Assembly (NCBI GenBank): GCA_021292165.1
Contig: CM037880.1
Location: 139,874,564 to 139,938,563, forward strand
Direction of reading: 5' to 3'
DNA length: 64,000 bases
From: Shinisaurus crocodilurus
Taxonomy: Eukaryota; Chordata; Lepidosauria; Squamata; Shinisauridae
The notes beneath the pieces were generated by a model that did no database searches, had not been told where the DNA came from, and saw only the letters and a list, made by a program, of their open reading frames with translations. Both the position numbers and the translations under genes were made by a program. Positions within the stretch are counted from its first letter, which is position 1, and every line of letters begins with the position of its first letter. Shown here piece by piece: positions 33,247 to 44,118 of this stretch.

Positions 33247-33670
33247 GCGTGATCCTGTGGTCCCCCTATCTTGTCTACGGGGCCATAGGATAGGTTGATG
33301 TCACTGCTGCGTCTTCGAAAATGCCTTCCAAGGTCGCAGTTGCGACTCTGCCCGCCGAGTGCCCTCCCCCCCTTGCAGCTGCACCAGCTGGGATCCGAAG
33401 ACAGAAGACCGCCTTCGGTACTGGCATGGGGGGGGCGGTATTCCTGGGGGCAGGGAGGAGAGGAGTGAGGCAGTGCTGCCCTCCATGGAATCCAGGTGGT
33501 GCCTCAGCCTCTCCTCCTCACGAGGAGGGGAAAAACATTTAGACGGCCAAAATCGGCCATCTAAATGTTTTGGAGGGCAAGGGGAGCGCGGAGGCAATCC
33601 TATCCACTGTGCTCTTCCCACCTCTCATTGGATGCCCATAATCCTCTAAGTTCAGAGGGTTATGGGCACC
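33247..33670 (+). repeat. GC-rich dispersed repeat, copy 1 of an inverted pair
   Basis: It shares, in reverse complement, ordered blocks with 62083-62527: GGGCCATAGGAT, AAGGTCGCAG, GGTGCCTCAGCCTCTCC, CATCTAAATGTTTTGGAGGG-like and GGTTATGGGCA. The class is unknown; it is probably a MITE or SINE-like family. Confidence 0.6.
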
Positions 33671-33691
33671 CACATTGGATGGAGCTGCCCA

Positions 33692-33848
33692 AGCTTATGC
33701 TGGCTTAGCTTGTCTGAGCATGGAAAGCTAAGCAGGGTCAAGCCTGGTTATTACTTGGATGGGAGACCCCTCCTCGAGTTTCCTGCATTGAGCAGGGGGT
33801 TGGACTCGATAGCCTTGTAGGCTCCTTCCAACTCTATGAACTATGAAA
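33692..33848 (+). repeat. 5S rRNA-derived SINE with CR1-type tail
   Basis: Complete head and tail: TTAGCTTGTCTGAGCATGGA, GTTATTACTTGGATGGGAG, GAGCAGGGGGTTGGACTCG, then CCTTCCAACTCTATGAAC. Confidence 0.88.
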
Positions 33849-34812
33849 CCATACTACATGAATAAAGTGGAGTTTGCACCTGCTGCCCTGATGCTAAACA
33901 CATCTATTGGGAGTAAGCACCATTTTGTTGTGGAGACGGATAATATATTTTAACAGTAAAAATAATAAAGATGAGCATCTGTATCCATGTACTTGTCCAG
34001 CCAGTGGGCCGTGACATGCACATGCCAGCTCAGATGCGGATGCCAGGCCTGTTTGCTGCTGTCCCCATCACCTGCCATTCTCTCGGTGGTTATTTGGGAG
34101 CCCCCTGGGCTGTGCAGCCCTGGACCTCGACCCCAAGGTCCAGCCATAGTTGCACCCGCCATATGTTTTCTGAGACAAGAGCCATGAGGGCACACCACCA
34201 TCTCACTGTAGACGAGCCTCTACTCTTGTGTTTATGGGGAATGTTCGTTACCTTCCCTATAATCTGTGTCCATTACAAGATGTCACACCGGGATGCATGC
34301 CTGCATGCTCCATGAGTGTGGAGTGCTCCCATGCTGTCCAGAAAGAAGTTCCCCGAATCACTCCTGTCATGTGGATGGTTGTCCTTGACTCACACCCAAA
34401 CAGCTCACCTTGATTTCCTCTCACTTTTTGTGACCTTTCCTTGTGAGTGCTAAAAACAAGCCACGACGTTGTGCTCACAAGGGAAGCTCACAAAAAGCAT
34501 CCCCCCTGCAATCCCCCTCGCCCTCACTATCTCTGTGGATTGCTAGACCTCTCCCTGCCCCCTTTCCTCCTCTCAAAGATAAGTGGCGGTGACGGAGAGG
34601 CGGCAGGGACAGCAAGATCTCTCCCTAGTCCCTAGCTCCTTTCGCTCCCCTCCTCTCTTTCTGGAGGCTTCTGCCGCTCACATTAACTGCATCTCTTTTC
34701 TAGAGCGCAGTGACATCAGCATCCCAGCTGCAAGGCACCTTGAAAAATGGAGGCAGGCAGGGAGGGAAAGAAAGGAATGGGGATGAGTGACCGTGATGCT
34801 GCCACTGCCCCT
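33849..34812. other. Non-coding stretch, no gene seen
   Basis: Moderate GC. Several frames of 60-114 codons overlap on both strands, with no recognisable domain. Possibly an unrecognised repeat. Confidence 0.35.
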
Positions 34813-35320
34813 CGGGTGGCCACGTATGAAAAAGAAGAAATGCTTCACCAAAAACAAGGGCAAAGGGGCACACAGATTTGGATAAAATTTGCATATGCTA
34901 ACTGGGACTCGGGAGATCCAGGTTCTATTCCCCGCTCGGCCATGAAGCTCACTGGGTGACTTTGGGCCAGTCACTGCCTCTCAGCCTAACCTACCTCACA
35001 GGGTTGTTGTGAGGATAAAATGGAGAGGAGGAGGAGGATTATGTAAACCGCCTTGGGTTCCTTGCAGGAAAAAAGGCGGGGTATAAATATAATAAAATAA
35101 ATAAATAAATAAATCAAATGGGAATACAGGACATCTTACCATAGTGTGGGAGACTGTGACCGGCTTCTTCAGTCTGCTGTTCAGGTGCCAACTGTTGATG
35201 GGCAACAGTCCTTATGGTTCGTTATCATTAAACTGAACTTGGCCAAGGCAGCCCTTTAAACAGAGGACACCTTCTAATAGAGGACTGTCCTCTGTAAAAG
35301 AGGTCATTTGGCCACCCTAG
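34813..35320. mobile_element. GGTGGCCA-family MITE interrupted by a CORE-SINE
   Basis: The left end CGGGTGGCCACGTATGAAA pairs with the right end TCATTTGGCCACCCTAG. The internal order (AATTTGCATATGCTAA, CAGTCTGCTGTTCAGG, GATGGGCAACAG, GAGGACTGTCCTCTG) matches the copy at 59145-59506, except that a CORE-SINE (34901-35114) is inserted. Confidence 0.8.
34901..35114 (+). repeat. CORE-SINE (MIR-like), 5'-truncated
   Basis: It begins at ACTGGGACTCGGGAGATCCA, missing the start of the head, then runs through GTGACTTTGGGCCAGTCACT and CAGGGTTGTTGTGAGGATAA to CCGCCTTGGGTTCCTTGCAG, AAAGGCGGGGTATAAAT and an ATAA repeat tail. The B-box-like GGTTCTATTCC is altered. Confidence 0.88.
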
Positions 35321-35461
35321 CTGCCCCCACCCCTGCCATGCTTCCAAGTGAGTTTGAGAGAAGGGAAGGGAGGGAGGGAGGACTGATAGGCAGCAGTAGT
35401 GGGGTGGGTGGAGCCCATTGTGAGGCAATACAAACCCGGGCTCAAATTTGAAAGGGGATTA

Positions 35462-35624
35462 GATTTCATTGATCATAGAGTCGGAAGGCGCCTACAAGGC
35501 CATCGAGTCCAACCCCCTGCTCAATGCAGGAAACTAGAGGAGGGGTCTCCCATCCAAGTAATAACCAGGCCTGACCCTGCTTAGCTTTCCACACTCAGAC
35601 AAGCTGAGCCAGCATAAGCCACAT
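35462..35624 (-). repeat. 5S rRNA-derived SINE with CR1-type tail
   Basis: Minus-strand full copy: tail AGATTTCATTGATCATAGAG at the left, central GGAGGGGTCTCCCATCCAAG, and 5S head GACCCTGCTTAGCTTTCCAC at the right. Confidence 0.88.
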
Positions 35625-35692
35625 GAGGTATTTTGAACTGGGAGGAGTTTGTATTCTTAACTCCCACAATTTGAATTTTGTCTCCATGGCTA

Positions 35693-36158
35693 TAGTAGTA
35701 GGCGATCACTCGTGACCGAGTAAGATTGTCTTCCAGGATAAAATTACAAAAAGAAAATTATAAAAAGAGGAAATTCTAAAAAATTGTGTAGACTCTAGCA
35801 ATGGGTCCGTAAGTGACTGTGGAGTCCAATTCTAGATCCACACAGCTTCCCACAGTGAGGACACTGGTGGTTACCAGATGGAAGATGGTCCTGTAAAAGA
35901 TTCATTTGACGTGCTTTTTGCTTAGCACGTTTCTCCCTTTCACCTTGCACTCGGGCTTCTTCAAAGTCCATGGAACCTTTGTGAAAGGCCAACCTCCATT
36001 TAGATCATTCATGGGGCAGAGCTTCCCAGTTTTCGATGTTTATATTGCATTTTTTTAGATTAGCCTTAAGAACATCTTTAAACTTCTTATACTAACCACC
36101 GATATTCCGCTTTCCATCCTTGAGTTGGGAATAAAGTAACTGCTTTGGGAGGCAGCAG
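35693..36158 (-). mobile_element. RTE-like LINE, 3' fragment
   Basis: This 466-bp copy matches 2530-3010 closely. It includes the 3' tail (GCGATCACTCGTGACCGAG on the plus strand, then TAG units) and the zinc-finger coding end. Nearly identical 12-mers TCTCCATGGCTA (35681-35692) and TCTCTATGGCTA (36159-36170) flank it as target duplications, so it is an independent 5'-truncated insertion and not a piece of the 2.5-kb copy. Confidence 0.9.
35795..35992 (-). pseudogene. RTE-like LINE C-terminal zinc finger fragment
   Basis: A 65-codon frame encodes AFHKGSMDFEEARVQGEREK and ends in a C-x2-C-x12-H-x3-H finger. It is the same C-terminus as at 2638-2859, but here the basic segment and the finger share one frame, which the longer copy has lost. 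It cannot encode the LINE enzyme because the element is truncated. Confidence 0.85.
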
Positions 36159-36177
36159 TCTCTATGGCTACCTATGA

Positions 36178-36337
36178 ATGGCTTATGCTGGCTCAGCTTG
36201 TCTGAGTGTGGAAAGCTAAGCAGGGTCAAGCCTGGTTATTACTTGGATGGGAGACCCCTCCTCTAGTTTCCTGCATTGAGCGGGGGGTTGGACTCGATAG
36301 CCTTGTGGCTCCTTCCAACTCTATGATCTATGAAATC
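36178..36337 (+). repeat. 5S rRNA-derived SINE with CR1-type tail
   Basis: Complete copy placed about 10 bp after the RTE-like fragment: GGCTCAGCTTGTCTGAGTGT, TTACTTGGATGGGAGACCCC, GGGGGGTTGGACTCGATAGC, CTTCCAACTCTATGATCTAT. Confidence 0.88.
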
Positions 36338-36746
36338 TATATGTAACATATTTGCTATTGGAATGTAGAGGGTTGTGTTTTTTTTTAAAGTACATAATTA
36401 CAATACCCTCAACCCATTCTGTGCAAAATATTTTAATCAGAAAGGAAAATGCTACCTCAGTTATTCTCTGGAGTTGTGTTGTACTTCTCTCCCCTTTTTA
36501 GATACCCCCCTAGAACAATTACAGCAATTACACTTGTGACCCTTTAGCAACTATGTTAGCAACACCGCACTTTACCTCCAGCATTCATCACACTTTTTTC
36601 ATTTAATGCCAATGGGCAAGGAATTCATTTTAGCATAAAGGCCTGTGGAACAAGACCATTCCAAATGATCCAATTCGTATTAAAGAAAGATTTCTTTTCA
36701 CACCACTTATTTTTAAAGGAGCTATAATATTCTTTTTAAAAATCTA

Positions 36747-36793
<47 letters not shown>

Positions 36794-37866
36794 TCATTTA
36801 TTTTTTTTCAACCTGGCGTGTCTTCTTCTTCACCACACTAATAGTATCACTGGCCTATAATGTAATCAAAAGATATGATGGCAGAATCCTCATGGCTGGT
36901 GTATAAACGCAGAAAGGCTAAATCCATTTCATAAGTCTTCATAACCAATGCCACTGAGGACTATAAAAACATTAAGTATTCTAATGTGTTTTCAATTAAT
37001 AAGGCAATACTAGGACATTTTCAAACAATCTTTATGATCAACAGGAAAGTGAGTTGTTTGTGACTGAGGAAAGCATTGCACTGTATTTGTTAAACAATTT
37101 ACAGTAAACACACGTCTTAATTACATCAAAAGACTTAAGCAGATTTGTAAAGCCATTTAAAAAATCAATAGTTAGCTTTTAGGTGATGAATTAATTAATG
37201 GAGTGTAAATGTTGAATGTCCACTTTGGCTGGCGTGCATTTTGACTTTTCATAACATCACTGAACAGTAAAAAAAATAATGTCAGTGTTAATAGCAGTTA
37301 TGAAAATTGGTCAATTCTTGCCTGGCACAAGAGACTGAATGTAGTACACGACATTCTATAGAAAAGGAACATCTCTCTTGCCATCTTTGTTGCAGCATAT
37401 CTTGTATTGAGGTCAGTGGGAGACTTGACTATATAAGGATTAACCAAAGGTGTTTAATTTAAAAAAAAAAAAAAAAGATAACGATTAAATAAATTAGCTG
37501 CCAGTTAGCTGAAGGCATAAGAAGAGGCACTAGAAATTATGGAACGGTTCAAAATAATTCTCCATAATACGCTCAGTTTAAATATTACTGCTTCTTTCTG
37601 TATTATTTACTTTACTGATTTATTTGTGGTCCTGCACTTCTGCATTTCCAGATAGATCCAGAAGCCAATTTGCCATAAATTTTGGAAGAAATACTATTCT
37701 TTTGCTATTTCTGGAATATTCAGAAGCAGAAGGTACTGTTGTCCTTATTAGTTTGTAATAGGTTTGTAGTTAATTTTGTAGATGCATATGGATGGGATTT
37801 GTCAGTAAAGCCAGCTACTGTAATTATCTGAATTTAAGATGTCTCAAGAATCAAACACAACTGATT
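36338..37866. other. AT-rich non-coding stretch with (ATT)n microsatellite
   Basis: An ATT array lies at 36747-36793. The rest, notably 36990-37330, is repeat-free and rich in AATTAATT-type motifs, so it could be conserved non-coding DNA (appearance only). No gene is seen. Confidence 0.4.
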
Positions 37867-38107
37867 GATTTATTTTATTTATTTATTATATTTATACCCC
37901 GACTTTTTTCCTGCAAGGAACCCAAGGCGGCTTACATAATCCTCCTTCTCCTCGCCATTTTATCCTCACAACAACCCTGTGTGGTAGGTTAGGCTGAGAG
38001 TCAGTGACTGGCCCAAAGTCACCCAGTGAGTTTCATGGCCAAGTGGGGACTAGAACTCGGATCTCCCGAGTCCCAGTCCAACACTCTCACCACTATGCCA
38101 CACTGGC
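37867..38107 (-). repeat. CORE-SINE (MIR-like) with L2-type 3' end
   Basis: Plus-strand order: ATTTATTATATTTATACCCC, TTCCTGCAAGGAACCCAAGG, CTGGCCCAAAGTCACCCAGT, GATCTCCCGAGTCCCAGTCC, CACTATGCCACACTGGC. It is the same family as the other four copies. Confidence 0.88.
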
Positions 38108-38373
38108 TTTGATTATCTTGGTAAAGTAAATATCACTATCTTGACCCCTGTGATAAGTACGTACAAAACTATATGGTCACAATTCATTGCCAAATAGCCT
38201 AATCCTATAGGCCTAATCCTACAGCAATTTTTGTGTGCTTTGGGCAGCCCCCAAATTTAATGACCAAGAAATTATGAAAATTAAATGTGTTCATTTATAA
38301 AGTCACATGGACTGATCTCCCCCCCCTCCTTCCTAGGTAAGTTCCTAAACAATGTGTATACTATGTTGATAGG

Positions 38374-39048
38374 CAGGGCCGGCGCTACCGCTAGGCCAAC
38401 TAGGCTATTGCCTAGGGCGCGCGGCAGAAGAGGGCGCGGAAACGCTGCGCTCCTCTTCGCTGCCGCTGCGCCGCCCCCGCCAGGCCTACTCTCCCGCCAG
38501 GCCTACGCCTCCCCACCCTCCTGCCTGCCGCCGCCGCCGCGCCTCCCCCGCCTGCCCGCTTGCTCGCTCTCTGCTGCGCCTCCCCCCGCCCACCCGCTCG
38601 CTTGCTCGCCGCTGCGCCTCCCCCGCCCTCCCGCTCGCTGCCGCTGCGCCTCCCACCGCCATCGCCACCCCCCCAACCCCCCCGTCACCCCCCCAACCCC
38701 CCCGTCACCTACCTTCTCCACGTCGCGTCGCTTCCGGAGCCCCGCCCGGGTTGTTTTGGCGGGAGGAACCAGGGCAACAGGGCTTAAACAGCCCTGTTGC
38801 CATGGTTTCCCCCGGCAAAAAACAGCGCGGGGGTCCCGTCGCGTCGCATCACTTCAGGAGGAGGAGGAGGAGGAGGCAGCAGCAGCAGCAGCCGCAGCAG
38901 CAGCCGCCGCTGCCGCCGCCGCAGCCAGGGCGGGGGGGAAGGTAGGTTGGTGGTGGCGGCGCAGGGTTTTTTTTTTTCTGCTTTGGAGAGGGGGGGGGCG
39001 CTAAATATTTTTTCGCCTGGGGCGCCAAACTGCCCTGCACCGGTCCTG
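38374..39048. mobile_element. GC-rich hAT MITE (GCACCGG/CAGGGCCGGCGC family), long form
   Basis: The 675-bp element begins CAGGGCCGGCGCTACCGC and ends CCTGCACCGGTCCTG, with an exact 8-bp duplication TTGATAGG (38366-38373 and 39049-39056). Most of the interior is extremely GC- and CpG-rich, with CCG, GGA and CAG runs and an internal inverted repeat (about 38752-38824, around CAGGGCAACAGGGCTTAAAC). The 239-codon frame 38285-39004 and its shadows are low-complexity by-products. Its ends equal those of the short MITE at 18809-18974, and its body recurs inside 50826-51504. Confidence 0.92.
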
Positions 39049-39076
39049 TTGATAGGTTAGCCAGGTTTCAAAAAAG

Positions 39077-39545
39077 TGGGGTGGCCACTTAAGAATCAAC
39101 AAAAAAGAGGACAAAAAAGGACATCAATTTGCATGACATTTGCAAATGCTAATTTATATGTAAAGATACATATAAACAGTCCTCTATTTGAAGGGCTGTC
39201 AAATAACTTCCTTTTCTTTTGAAGGCCTCTTTTATTTGAAGGGCTGCCCAGTCCAATTATGATATAAAGATAAAGATAGCCTTCAAGAGGAAGAACTGGG
39301 CCTTGAAGTGCCGATCAACACAACAGCATCTGGACAGCAAACTGAGCAAGTCAAACACGTCACCTGGTCACAGCCTTCCATGATCTTGTGAGATGTACTA
39401 TTTTTCTATTTAAATTAGAATAACCTTTTCTAAATTTGCATTCATAAGCATATGAAAATGCTATGAAAATCAGTGTCCTCTCTTGTCCTGTTTTTTGGTG
39501 AAGCATGTTCTCTTTTTTGGAGATTCACATATGGGTGGCCACCCT
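39077..39545. mobile_element. GGTGGCCA-family MITE
   Basis: The left end GGGGTGGCCACTTAAGAATC pairs with the right end CATATGGGTGGCCACCC. The interior has inverted blocks (AGTCCTCTATTTGAAGGGCT, ACCTGGTCACAGCCTTCC) matching the copy at 59145-59506 in reverse orientation. Confidence 0.75.
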
Positions 39546-40563
39546 AACTGGATGGTACTGAAATGTAATAAGTGGATAAGTAAATATAAATTTGATAAAG
39601 AAAAAATAAATGTAAACATATTCCAGGATATCTAGTATAGGGTGTAAAAAGAAAGAAAGAAGAAGTTATTTTCGTGCTCTTAATAATGACACAATGAACT
39701 AATATAAAGATTTCACAAGACTGGCGCTTTGTAACTTTGGGAGCAGGCCTTCTAAACTCAAGAAAGCAGCTGAGCACTCATTTAATTGTCTGCGCTCTGT
39801 CGTTTAAGTGCTGCTAAATAACATAGAGGTAATTAGCTTGATACTAAAGAATAAATCTATAGCACTTGTTTCTAATGGCTACACATTTACACAGCTATCT
39901 TTTTACTGATCATCATACAAGAAGAAGCAAGGAAAGAGGAAGGAATGAGGCTTTGAGACCAGCTCCTTCCTTTGCCCTTCAGACTGCTGTTCCACAAAGC
40001 GCAGAACTTCATTCATTCCCATCGATTTTGTTTAATGCTGTTTCAGCTGTAGAGAATCAGTGGCTTCCAGCTGTGGTCAGTTCATCCTCAGGATGAAGAC
40101 AGGCAGGTCACCCAGGGTAGTCAAACATGAGGGCTAGCTAAATGTTTAGTGACTTTTAGCTGTTGGTGATTGTGAAGGGTGAACAGTTTCCAGATGGTCT
40201 GTTGCCAACTGTTCTGCCTTTCTTTTTTTAAAACTAATCATGCTGGTTCTGGAAGAATTCTAATTGATCCCAATTGAGTTATCCCAGGATGAAATCTTCA
40301 AGGAACTAAGACAGGTTTTAATAGCTTGCATTAATATCTGCCCATACTAAACAAAATCTGTGTTTCACCTAAAGAACCCAATGATACTTCGTGATACTCT
40401 TATTCATAATGTTTGACCTATTCCTTCTCTGCCATTTACTCTGCCATATACCATATACCTAGTTGCCAAGAATGAGGTTTTGACAGAAAGTACCAACTCA
40501 TGGGGGAACAATAATAATAATAATTTCATTTATTACATTTCTATACTGCCCAATAGCCAATGC

Positions 40564-40608
<45 letters not shown>

Positions 40609-40828
40609 AAAATGCATGCTATGATGTCACTGCTTCAGATATCAATGAACTCTTAAGAGTGTGGCTACATGTTAGCCTCACCACATGAGGCCTGTTCACT
40701 CATTCAATCTGCACCTTCAATTACTGAATTTTGTGGGGCCAGAGGACTAGTAGTGGCAGGCTTTGCCCCCTACCTATATGAATGTTAATTTGAAAACCTG
40801 AACAGAGCCCCCATGTCAACAGCTCTGA
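39546..40828. other. Non-coding stretch with (GAT)n microsatellite
   Basis: A pure GAT array lies at 40563-40606. The part 39770-40000 is repeat-free and could be conserved non-coding DNA (appearance only). No gene is seen. Confidence 0.4.
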
Positions 40829-40976
40829 TTTATTTATTTATTATATTTATGAATCGCCCATCTGGCCAGACATCCGGCCACTCTGAGCGATTTACAATCC
40901 AATAAAATACAAGGGGGGGGGGAACACACACACAGAGTATAAAACACAATTAAAAACAGAACAAAACTTAAAAATC

Positions 40977-42065
40977 CTAACCCACCCCATATTCCCGCTT
41001 GAAGAGCCATGTTTTTAATGCACAGCGGAAGCTAATCAAGGAAGGGGCATGGCGGAGGTCACTGGGGAGAGAGTTCCATAAATTGGGGGCTGCCACAGAA
41101 AAGGCCCTCTTCCTAGTCCCCACCAGCCTGGTTTCTCTGGCTGATGGGACAAGGAGAAGGCCGTCTGTGGCAGATCTTGTTGAGCGGCCTACTTGATGTT
41201 GCTGGAGGCGCTCCTTGAGATATATTGGACCGGAGCCGTACAGGGTTTTAAAGGTCAACGCCAACACCTTGAATTTGGCTCGGCAAACAACTGGTAGCCA
41301 GTGCAACTCTTTGAGCACCGGAGTGATGTGATCACGCCGGCAGCAGCCTTTAATCAGGCGAGCGGCTGCATTCTGTACCAGCTGCAACTTCCGAACCGTC
41401 TTCCAGGGTAACCCCACGTAGAGCGCATTACAGTAGTCTAGGCGAGAGGAGACCAAGGCATGAACCACTGATGGGAGCAGATGATTAGGAAGGAAGGGGC
41501 ACAACTGCCGTATCAGATGGAGCTGATACAGCGCCGCCCGGCTCACAGCTGACACCTGAGCCTCCATGGACAGCTGGGAGTCTAGGATGACCCCCAAGCT
41601 GCGGACCTGGTCCTTCAGGGGTAGATGTACCCCATTCAGCACCAGGTCAACATCCCCTAACCTTCCCTTGTCTCCCACCAGAAGTACCTCGGTCTTGTCG
41701 GGGTTCAGTTTCAGCATGTTCCTTCCCATCCATCCACCCACTGCCTCCAGGCACTTGGACAGGGTTTCAACAGCCAACCTTGGTGAGGACTTGAAGGAGA
41801 GGTAGAGCTGCGTGTCATCCGCATATTGATGACAGCGCACCCCAAACCTCCTGATGATAGCTCCCAGCAGCTTCAGGTAGATGTTAAATAACATCGGGGA
41901 GAGGATGGAACCCTGCGGCACCCCACAAGTGAGCAGCCGAGGGTCCGAAGCCTCCTCCCCAAGAACTACCCTCTGGTAGTTCCAGAGAGGAAGGACCGGA
42001 ACCACTGCAATACAGTGCCTCCCACGCCCAATCCCTCCAGGCGGTTCAGGAGGATACGGTATCAA
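40977..42065 (-). pseudogene. L2 reverse transcriptase, catalytic and C-terminal part
   Basis: The 362-residue frame holds [20 protein letters not shown], the intact active site CHQYADDTQLYLSF, MLKLNPDKTEVLLVGD, VRSLGVILDSQLSMEAQV, and the L2 C-terminus LVQNAAARLIKG and ELHWLPVVCRAKFKVLALTF. It ends normally after LKTWLFKREYGVG. The start is artificial: a frame change between 42066 and 42210 separates it from the RT N-terminus, and the sequence there is shorter than expected (the fourth-motif region reads [10 protein letters not shown] in another frame). It resembles known L2 ORF2 in order and spacing. Confidence 0.9.
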
Positions 42066-42210
42066 AAGCCGCTGAGAGATCGAGGAGGACTAGAAAAGAG
42101 CATTCACCCCTATCCAAAGCCCTCCTCATATCATCACCAAGGCGACCAAGGCTGTTTCTGTCCCATGTCCAGGCCTGAAGCCCGACTGGCATGGATCTAA
42201 ATAATCGGCT

Positions 42211-42879
42211 TCATCCATGTGCCTTCAACTGAGCCCCCACCACTCGCTCAATCAGCTTGCCCAGAAATGGCAAATTGGAGACTGGGCGAAAGTTGTTCAA
42301 ATCTTGGGGATCTAAGGAGGGCTTCTTTAGAAGCGGTCTTATTACTGCCTCCTTAAGGGCTGATGGCAACACTCCCTCCTCGAGGGAGGCATTCACTACC
42401 GCCCTGATCTCCCCACCCAGTTTTTCCCTGCAGCTCATAACAAGCCAGGACGGGCAAGGATCAAGCAAGCAGGTGGTCAGCTTAACAGAAGAAAGCACCT
42501 TGTCCACTTCACCAGAAGGAAGAAGCTGGAACCGATTCCACAAAACCGGACTGCCACTGGCCTCCTCCCGTTCACCCACTGTGTCCACGATGCACGGAAT
42601 CCCATGCCTAATCCGATCAATTTTATCTGCAAAGTGCTTCGCTAAAGCCTCACAGGAAGCTTCAGACTGTTCCAATGGATCCGGAGCAACTGGACCAACC
42701 AGGCTCCGGACTACTTGGAACAGCCTCCTGGGGCAGCACTCCGCAGACACGATGGAGGCAGCATAGAAATTCTTCTTTGCTGCCTTCACCGCCACATGGT
42801 AGGCTGAAGATGCAGCTCTGACCTGTGTCCGATTGTCTTCAGAGTGGGATTTACGCCATCGGCGCTCTAGCCTTCTCAC
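42211..42879 (-). pseudogene. L2 linker and reverse transcriptase N-terminus
   Basis: The 222-residue frame carries the linker (RRLERRWRKS, then AVKAAKKNFYAASIVSAECC) and the first RT motifs: [31 protein letters not shown] and [20 protein letters not shown]. It lies in a different frame from the endonuclease upstream and the RT core downstream, showing one frameshift on each side. The same order is seen in the truncated L2 at 5500-6200. Confidence 0.9.
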
Positions 42880-42935
42880 CTCCTGCTTCAGAGCTCGCAG
42901 CGATGGAGTAAACCAAGGTGCCGTGCGAGCTCTGT

Positions 42936-44045
42936 TCAGGCGAAGAGGGCGCTTGGGGCAACTCGGTCTAATGCCCTGGTGATTGCAGCATTCCAGTCAT
43001 TCATCAGGGTCTCGACCGAGCTACCGTTTGCGTGCTCCAGTTCCCCAAGCGCGTTCAGGAATCCATCTGGATCCATAAGACGCCTGGGGCGGACCATCCT
43101 AATAGGTCCCTCACCCCTGCAGAGGGGTTGTGGCACCAAGAAATCCAGCCCTACCAGATAGTGATCTGACCATGACAAGGGGGTGGTGTATATACCCCCG
43201 ATTTCCAGATCATTTCCTCCCTCTCCGGAAACGAAAACCAAATCTAGCGCATGACCAGCTACATGGGTAGGTCCAGTTGATACAGGGTGCAGCTCCCAGG
43301 AAGCCATGGTCTCCATGAAGTCCCGAGGTGCCCCCATGATGGCAGCCTCTGAGTGTATGTTGAAGTCCCCCAGCACCAATAGCCTGGGGGACAGCACACG
43401 CACATTGGAGACCACCTCTAGCACCTCGGCCAGGGAGTCTGACGTGCAGCGGGGTGGACAGTACACGAACAGAATCCCCAGACTGCCCTTTGGACCCAAC
43501 CTCCAGTACATGCACTCGATAAACTTGGTCTCCTGGAGAGAGAGCCTGGTAAGGACCAAGGACTCCCGGTAGATAACAGCCACTCCCCCTCCCCGTCCTC
43601 CAGTCCTCGGTTGCTGGGCATACGTAAACCCAGGTGGACACAAGGCCCCAAGAGTTGGAGCAGCGGCCCTGTCCAGCCAGGTCTCCGTAATACATGCCAG
43701 GTCCGCACCCTCATCCAGGATTAAGTCATGGATTAAAGATGTTTTTTGGGTAACAGACCTGGCATTACACAGCAGCAAATGCAAGGCAGAGGAAGGAGAC
43801 ACGCATCCCCCAGTTAACCCTTGGCTCTGGGCAGGCCTGGAACAAGGGATAGATATTAAGCATCTATCCCTTGTTCCCCTTACTCGGCGTGGCCTGCCCC
43901 TAGCGCTCTGCCATCGCCTGCCGCTCAACATTGGTACACTCTGCCCCCCAGAACTCCCCCCACTATCTCCATTAGATAGGCACATGCCCCTTTGCTTCCG
44001 CCGATCAGGCGGGAACCCACCCCCACCCCTCCCTTGCCCTAACAA
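42936..44045 (-). pseudogene. L2 apurinic-type endonuclease domain
   Basis: The 369-residue frame has a low-complexity N-terminus (about residues 1-85) and then an endonuclease: LLLCNARSVTQKTSLIHDLI, the catalytic glutamate in ACITETWLD, GGRGGGVAVIYRESL, LLVLGDFNIHSE and the terminal SWSDHYLVGLDF with the S-D-H catalytic motif. All major motifs are intact, so this domain alone could be functional if expressed. A frameshift at 42880-42935 separates it from the reverse transcriptase. It nicks the chromosomal target for primed reverse transcription. Confidence 0.9.
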
Positions 44046-44118
44046 TCAGAGGGAAGGGCCCCTGCCCTCGCGCCACCCCCGAAGTGGCAACCCCCTTTGG
44101 CGTCGTCCCCTTCAGAGA

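Larger units (their letters stand above)
40829..44118 (-). mobile_element. L2 LINE, nearly full length
   Basis: This 3.3-kb minus-strand element has a 5' UTR (near 44050-44118), an endonuclease, a reverse transcriptase and a 3' end that on the sense strand reads CAGATGGGCGATTCATAAAT followed by AATA repeats. The coding region needs only about two frame corrections plus a short deletion. The 5' limit is approximate and I could not find a target duplication. The 3' end differs from that of the L2 at 5461-7660, so two L2 subfamilies are present. Confidence 0.9.

Noticed and set aside
38285..39004. 239-codon open frame rich in P, A and R
   Set aside because: It lies almost wholly in the GC-rich body of a hAT MITE, has long open frames in other phases and strands, and shows only low-complexity composition.
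40829..44118. LTR retrotransposon or endogenous retrovirus
   Set aside because: No LTRs, gag, protease or integrase; endonuclease plus YADD-type RT order is that of an L2 LINE.
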